In this document: positions 19,256 to 24,138 of the stretch, piece after piece
Layout: every line of letters begins with the position of its first letter
Position numbering within the stretch: position 1 is the stretch's first letter
Assembly: GCA_000787465.1 (NCBI GenBank)
Contig: JSYX01000550.1
Span: forward strand, 1 to 24,138
From: Thermomucor indicae-seudaticae
Taxonomy: Eukaryota > Mucoromycota > Mucoromycetes > Mucorales > Lichtheimiaceae
Direction: 5' to 3'
Length of the DNA stretch: 24,138 nucleotides
Notes under the pieces: generated by a model
Told to the model about the DNA's origin: nothing
Database searches by the model: none
The model's input: the letters and a program-made list of their open reading frames with translations, nothing else
Position numbers and translations under genes: made by a program

Positions 19256-20554
19256 CTATCCACGTGTCAAAATGGATCCAACTTTTCTTGAGGGACAAAT
19301 GAAGCAAGCACGGCGTTCCTGGTAGAGGAGCATGGAACTTTGTGATTGTTGCCAGATTGTCGGCGGCGTTACCATCGCGATGAAAGACATGATGGCCGTC
19401 TGGGCACTAAAGAACGCGAAGCACCCGTATATACATCCTTGAGAGTCGAGCCGACTTCTGTCGCGGACTGGGAGCACCGGACGTCGTCTCAGAAAATGGA
19501 CTTCCGCCATGCGACCCTTTTTAACACATCGGCAGCAGATCTTGGGATGAATAGTATTCGTCCACTCGAGTGAAGCGTGTCTGGTTCATTGCTTCGTTTG
19601 TTCTGTTGCAAGATCTTGCGGTACAGTGACTCCTGATAGCTTGTGGTCTATGGGTGCAAGGGCTCCCCCTTCCTGGCTCGGCGACTCATTACCATCCAGG
19701 CCAAATCTATAGACCAAGGGGTTTACCGCTTCGCTGTTATAGTCTGACTTGCTTGGTTTCATTATAAGATTGCAGACCCTGTCAAGACAAGATATGGGCA
19801 TTGTCCCATCGCACAGATGGGTTGGAGTAAAAAATTCAAAAACCCTGGGGCCCTTTATCGTCTGCCTGACGTACTCCAAGTATCTGTCAAGAGTGCTGTG
19901 GGGTTGATCCTTGGCTGAGGTCGTTTCTCCAACAGATCGATGCCAGCGGCACACACTTGCGATCCATGAGCCAGTCGCGGTTTGGAATAGTTCTGCCGTA
20001 CAGAAAACCTCGCTTGATTATGAGCTGGGATCCCCTTTTGGATGGGTCGGCTGGCAAAAAGACACCTTCCAACAGCACACACCTCGCCGAAATCAAGCCC
20101 AATGACACCGTCATAACGTTCAAGGAGATTAACTGGGCCGCCGCCGAGATTCACATGCCATCGCTCCTGCAGTTGTTCTCTTGTCGTCCGCCGCAGCCCT
20201 GTCTAAGTATTTAGGTGTCCTGTTGATCCTCTTTGATCGAGTCCAGTCCGTGAAGAGGGCGTATACACGTATCCCATCGGTTCTGAAGACACGTCGTGGT
20301 GTGAACCGCTTCTTGTTCGGATTGCCAGGGATTTTCTCTTGTCTAACCAGCGGGAGTAGGGTCGCCTTTTTGGTCCTGACATTGCCATCTCGGTCTATAT
20401 AGTACCCTCCTTTCGTATGTTGAAGACCACGGAGAATGGGTCCTGACGTTCGCCACGCCGGTTCTTCCCCAGCATTCTTGATAGTATCGCAAGCGCGTCG
20501 TATGTAACTGTCGATGTTGGAATCTAGACACATGTACAGTACCCTGAAAGACAA
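19256..20554 (-). pseudogene. Decayed TnpB/Fanzor-like gene (RuvC-type endonuclease relic)
   Basis: Landmarks occur in correct order on the minus strand but in different frames. 20554-20180: a basic N-terminal region with KKRFTPRRVFRTDGIRVYAL. 20103-20071: VIGLDFGEVCAVG, like the RuvC-I Asp motif. 20066-19980: FLPADPSKRG and RGFLYGRTIPNRDWL. About 19900-19850: STLDRYLEYVRQTIKGP. 19537-19508: CCRCVKKGRM, a zinc-ribbon half. 19379-19356: RDGNAADN, the RuvC-III motif typical of TnpB and Fanzor. Between the first Asp motif and the next block an extra A near 20068 breaks the frame; other breaks fall near 20175, 19940 and 19570. A TAG at 19409-19407 precedes CPDGHHVFH, the other zinc-ribbon half. 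Intact relatives are RNA-guided nucleases of IS200/IS605 and eukaryotic transposons. No terminal repeats were found. Confidence 0.7.
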
Positions 20555-20963
20555 AGCCCAAGTAAGCAGATACCAGTGACGATATGCATCATTTCCACTC
20601 TAGTTGTAGAGATAGGAACAGGCAGTAATTCATAACCTGAGTCATGCCGTGTAATGCTGCCCAACGGCATACTCTGAACAGGGAATTCTGAATGCAATTC
20701 TAAAGCTAGACACCGTGTCCTTAGTTACAGTAGATTTTCCGCGCGTACTCTTCTGGAAAGTGCCATAGTGTTATTTTTTATCAGACTTACAGCAAAAAAG
20801 AAATTTTGACTCATATGCCACGTAGCAAATACCCGCCATGTATATACAGCGCGAACACGAAAAGGAATAAGGTTAAGGTATGCAGAAATTTTGGAAGAGA
20901 AAGGTTAGCAAAGGGGAGGCGGGAGAGGTGAATATAGCTTGGTGGAATACATGTGAGCAACGT
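20555..20963. other. Intergenic between the relic and the exonuclease gene
   Basis: This holds the 3' UTR of the minus-strand exonuclease gene. A small inverted repeat (tgccgt/acggca) lies near 20644-20668. No transposon end was recognised. Confidence 0.4.
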
Positions 20964-23810
20964 TTACCACGTTTCAGGAGGCTCTGGTTTAGTGGCTGTG
21001 CTGCTTGGGAAGGCCTTGGTCAAGTTATGCAGCACCCATCCTTGAAGAGCGCTGTATCTTATTGCTGCTTCCGGGAGCTTCTCCCGGTCCCAGACTGACG
21101 CCGAAAACTTTCGTTGACCCATCGATAAGAACTCCTGCTTAGCTTCTTTGAACATTGTTAATCCGGGATGCTTCGAAAGGAATGCCTCTGCCGCGTTCAT
21201 GAATGTCATGTTGCTATATCCGCTCAGATTTATCTTCAGGCTTAAATCACACATGCCTTTGATTTCAAAACCCAGACGGTCTCTTGCTTGAGCTGAAATA
21301 AAGCCGAATCCCCAGCAAATCCGTTTTACTTTTGGATGTTTCAGTAACTGTCCCAATGGCGAGTTCTCAAAGGTTCCTTTCGGCCCATAGACTCTGTCTG
21401 TCAATATCGTGTACGACTCGTTCGTACTCAGGAATAATTGCAATGCTTTCAATAGATGCTCTGTCCTGCCCTCTCGGCTTTTCACATTATACGTCTGGTA
21501 CGTGATCGCGACTGTGACAGGATTTGACGGATCGTCGAGAGACGGTATGCTGATGGTATCAAGTTGCGCTGAGCTAGTGACAACGTGCATCAATACAGAC
21601 TCGGATTCGATAAAAAGTTCATCCAGAAGCGTGTCCTCCACTGCATTGTTCGGTACCACTCCGCCACTTGGCGCTGGTCCAGCGTGTGAAGCATCATCAG
21701 AATCGCTTTCCGGGTATGAATCGGAGTCGTCGTAGTCGTCGTCAAATGCATTCACTACCTTTGGGCCTTTGCTTTTCGGCTTAAACTTCGGTACACCCTT
21801 CAATGGCATCTGCATGGTGTTTGGTCGAACTGTTTCCTTGTCCCAGCTATCCTGTTCTTGTTCAAACAGTGCCCTTTGAAAAGGCATCGGCATCGTGTTG
21901 AATTTAATGGCTTCAGCCGGTGGCTCCTTCTTCGGTCGCTCAGCCGTCTTTTTCTCGATCTCTTCCCAGTTCAGATCCATATCCTCTCCCTTTTTCCAAT
22001 GCCGCCTTGACGATTGCACCAGATCATTCCAGCTTTCATCGTCCATTTCCCCTTCAGGTGCCGGCTCATATGCAAAGGCACCCGTATTTTGATGGACGTA
22101 ATGTCTAGCCAAGTGCGCATTCCACTGGAAACCAGTTGTGTCTGACATGGTCGCACCGCTAGAAATCTTTGCGCTTTCTGAATGACTCGTCGTCTGTTCT
22201 GAACGAGTATCAGTCGCTCTCTCAGTTTCCTGGTCGCCCCATGATCCTGGCGTAACAGGTATATTCTTGTTCTTCTTTGGTCGATCATCATAGATATCAT
22301 CAGCGAAATGCACATCCAACGGTTCAGCTTGAGCAAGATCCTCGAAAAAGGTTTCCTCTTCAGTCATGATATTTTGTTGTGTTGTCGTTGTCCGGTCTCC
22401 GCTCGTGGGCGAGCCAGCATCTGATGGAGAAATGGATTCACCATCCCTGGACGTTGCCCGTGAGCTGCGTGTACCGGAACCAGATGCACTACCACTTCCC
22501 TCGCCACCGCTAAGCATCCCAATGACGCGTTCTCTTGGTTTTTCTTTGTTTTCGAGATCTTCGCGAGACCGCCGTATCGCTTCCTCCAAATCTGCCTTGA
22601 ACTGCGGATCGTCGTCCAAGAATTCCGAAGCTTCACTGCTGTCGGCCACCTTCTTCCCTTTGTCATCTTTTTTGGGAGATGCTTTGCCGTCTTTCTCAGG
22701 CATATCCACCAACATAACTACATCGTTCGGCCGGGTAGGTTGGTTCAGCATGGCGCGATTTTTGTACCATCGATCCAGTGCTTTCGAGTTGTACGTCATG
22801 GTGATAGCGAACGGCCAATAGTGCTCCAGTTTCGTCTCATATTTTTCAGTTTTCTCGTGCAAAGCAATCAAGCTGACCACGTCGAATACCGCATACACCA
22901 GAGCCTCGGGCGGTAACGGATACTTGAGCCAGACGCAATCAGGGCCCAAGTATTGGAAAGTGTCACCCAACTGCTTGGCCTTGTTAAATTCAGCCAGGCC
23001 GTCCCAATCTGCAGCGTATTTCGTCATTGCGGCCGACAGTCGCATTTGCTCGATAGCCACTGATTTGATCTTGGCTTGGAGGTCCAACACTTTTGGCAGC
23101 CGGATCCCCTTGAATGCTGCCTCGATCGACTGCGCGTCCGCACGAAAAGCCCAACCGAGTACAACACGTTTGTTGTCATTGTTGTTGTCGTCCTCCTCGT
23201 CCTCCTGCTGCCGTCCCTCCAAAACCGGTACGAGCCGCTTATGCGTTTCCTCCAGACCGATTTTGTCCACCAAAATAGCATACCCGAGGTTTTTCGACAC
23301 GGCAATCTGCAGTACCTTCAGGACCGGGTCGAAGCCCTTCATATTCAGGAACTCACAGTCCAGCGCAAGGTACCGACTGTCGCGTATCGTTGGTATCACT
23401 TCTTCCAGTTGCTCGACATTGGTAATGGCTCTGGCAGTAATCCGGTTGTTGTTGTCAGGTAGCTTGACATGCACGACAAAGTCGTTCTCGATAATCCAAT
23501 TCGTACGAGGATCAAAGTTTAACTGAACAACTTTGCGTGCTTTCCTTTGAGACGAGCTCACCGAGTCCGGGCTAGGGGTCGCTGATGCTGGCGGTGGTTT
23601 GTACGCAGTCAGTGCATTGAAGTCCCTGCCTTTTCCGATCAGCTGACGAAGGGGCTGGGTGACAGCATCTACAAGATAGTGATCTTGATTTTCAAAGGGA
23701 GCAAGCAACCCAAGAGCAAGTTCGCAAGCTTTAATTGTGTTTTTCCAGTATGTGGTCATCGAGACCATGGTGGGACCGGTGGCGGCAGTTTCTGCCATGA
23801 CGGACGGCAA
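20964..23810 (-). CDS. DEDDy 3'-5' exonuclease-domain protein with a second degenerate exonuclease-like domain
   Basis: A single uninterrupted frame of 948 residues, unlike the intron-rich neighbours. Domain 1 (about 130-335): LALDCEFLNMKGF gives Asp151 and Glu153; VLGWAFRADAQSIEAAF supplies Asp225; PPEALVYAVFDVVSLIALHE gives Tyr306-x3-Asp310. Together they make the DEDDy set of the RNase D/WRN-exo fold (EXD-type proteins). Residues about 360-700 are charged, Ser/Asp/Glu-rich and probably disordered. Domain 2 (about 735-935) repeats the fold's pattern (ICWGFGFISAQARDRLGF, AIRYSALQGWVLHNLT), but Gln923 stands where the Tyr-x3-Asp aspartate is expected and no D-x-E is seen, so I infer a non-catalytic copy. 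RNA processing or silencing roles are known for related proteins but not shown here. Start could be Met5 or a later Met. Confidence 0.85.
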   Translation of the reverse strand: MPSVMAETAATGPTMVSMTTYWKNTIKACELALGLLAPFENQDHYLVDAVTQPLRQLIGKGRDFNALTAYKPPPASATPSPDSVSSSQRKARKVVQLNFDPRTNWIIENDFVVHVKLPDNNNRITARAITNVEQLEEVIPTIRDSRYLALDCEFLNMKGFDPVLKVLQIAVSKNLGYAILVDKIGLEETHKRLVPVLEGRQQEDEEDDNNNDNKRVVLGWAFRADAQSIEAAFKGIRLPKVLDLQAKIKSVAIEQMRLSAAMTKYAADWDGLAEFNKAKQLGDTFQYLGPDCVWLKYPLPPEALVYAVFDVVSLIALHEKTEKYETKLEHYWPFAITMTYNSKALDRWYKNRAMLNQPTRPNDVVMLVDMPEKDGKASPKKDDKGKKVADSSEASEFLDDDPQFKADLEEAIRRSREDLENKEKPRERVIGMLSGGEGSGSASGSGTRSSRATSRDGESISPSDAGSPTSGDRTTTTQQNIMTEEETFFEDLAQAEPLDVHFADDIYDDRPKKNKNIPVTPGSWGDQETERATDTRSEQTTSHSESAKISSGATMSDTTGFQWNAHLARHYVHQNTGAFAYEPAPEGEMDDESWNDLVQSSRRHWKKGEDMDLNWEEIEKKTAERPKKEPPAEAIKFNTMPMPFQRALFEQEQDSWDKETVRPNTMQMPLKGVPKFKPKSKGPKVVNAFDDDYDDSDSYPESDSDDASHAGPAPSGGVVPNNAVEDTLLDELFIESESVLMHVVTSSAQLDTISIPSLDDPSNPVTVAITYQTYNVKSREGRTEHLLKALQLFLSTNESYTILTDRVYGPKGTFENSPLGQLLKHPKVKRICWGFGFISAQARDRLGFEIKGMCDLSLKINLSGYSNMTFMNAAEAFLSKHPGLTMFKEAKQEFLSMGQRKFSASVWDREKLPEAAIRYSALQGWVLHNLTKAFPSSTATKPEPPETW

Positions 23811-24138
23811 GACAGACGAAACGAAACGTTGCGTTGGCTTCTTTCAGCTGATAATGCCGACCGTAAGGTACGTGACGGTCATTTTACGACTGTGCACATC
23901 CATTGCTTTCATGTCTTAGCGTTGGATATTAGCCATAGACTAATACGTCTGTATGGGTAACCGCATAAACTTGCAGGCACCAGGGTTGGGAATCACAGAC
24001 AAGCCAGGCGGAAAAAAACGCTGTCTTGCTAATCTTTATTTATAATAAAAACAATCATTTTTAAATAACCAGATTTGGAAAGAGCCAGAAAAACCTTTTC
24101 AGAAAGCAAGAAACCATCAGTATCTGGAAGTGCTTCCC
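23811..24138. other. Upstream region of the exonuclease gene and window edge
   Basis: The promoter of the minus-strand exonuclease gene should lie here. Near 24030-24060, A/T-rich strings contain AATAAA-like signals on both strands, so another gene may end just beyond or at the window edge. No coding sequence was recognised. Confidence 0.45.

Noticed and set aside
22366..22821. 151-codon plus-strand frame opposite the exonuclease gene
   Set aside because: It is antisense to the low-complexity middle of the 948-residue protein; no independent support.

Overview
The window is nuclear DNA of a filamentous fungus, most likely an early-diverging one of the Mucoromycota (Mucorales). The grounds are a CotH-family spore-coat/surface kinase gene, a GATA factor with an 18-residue zinc-finger loop, a bZIP factor with a fungal AP-1-type NRAAQRAFR basic region, a Sho1 osmosensor, and many short GT-AG introns (about 50-80 nt). 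I rebuilt gene models by splicing in frame and checking codon phase at each junction. None has been tested against transcripts.

Layout. 1-2342: no convincing gene. 2343-4299 (-): five-exon secreted CotH-family protein. 4425-5006 (-): weak, unrecognised spliced frame with one membrane segment. 5442-6843 (+): GATA transcription factor. 6920-8265 (-): bZIP factor, convergent with the GATA gene. 8413-9163 (-): five-exon YdcZ/DUF606-type small membrane protein, tandem with the bZIP gene and invisible to simple ORF calling. 9237-9629 (-): frame with a Mis18/Yippee-like zinc-knuckle stretch. 9933-10750 (+): GPI-anchored, Ser/Thr-rich wall protein. 11278-12226 (-): Sho1-like four-helix SH3 osmosensor. 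12432-12731 (-): ribosomal protein uS14 (RPS29). 13076-13240 (+): candidate two-exon microprotein. 13629-15935 (+): ten-exon WD40 protein with a polyglutamine tract. 15936-17233: no gene seen. 17234-18502 (+): SAM-dependent methyltransferase with a lipid-modification N-terminus. 19256-20554 (-): decayed TnpB/Fanzor-like gene. 20964-23810 (-): intronless 948-residue DEDDy 3'-5' exonuclease with a second, apparently dead, exonuclease-like domain.

The genes are ordinary monocistronic eukaryotic units and not a pathway cluster. Several concern the cell surface and its signalling (CotH, GPI wall protein, Sho1, lipidated methyltransferase). Three are regulators or chromatin-type proteins (GATA, bZIP, WD40). 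Spacing is tight in places: the GATA and bZIP genes have only 76 bp between their stop codons, with poly(A) signals that predict overlapping 3' ends, and the YdcZ gene ends 147 bp before the bZIP start. The most unusual item is the broken Fanzor-type (eukaryotic TnpB) relic, which still shows its RuvC and zinc-ribbon landmarks across several frameshifts.
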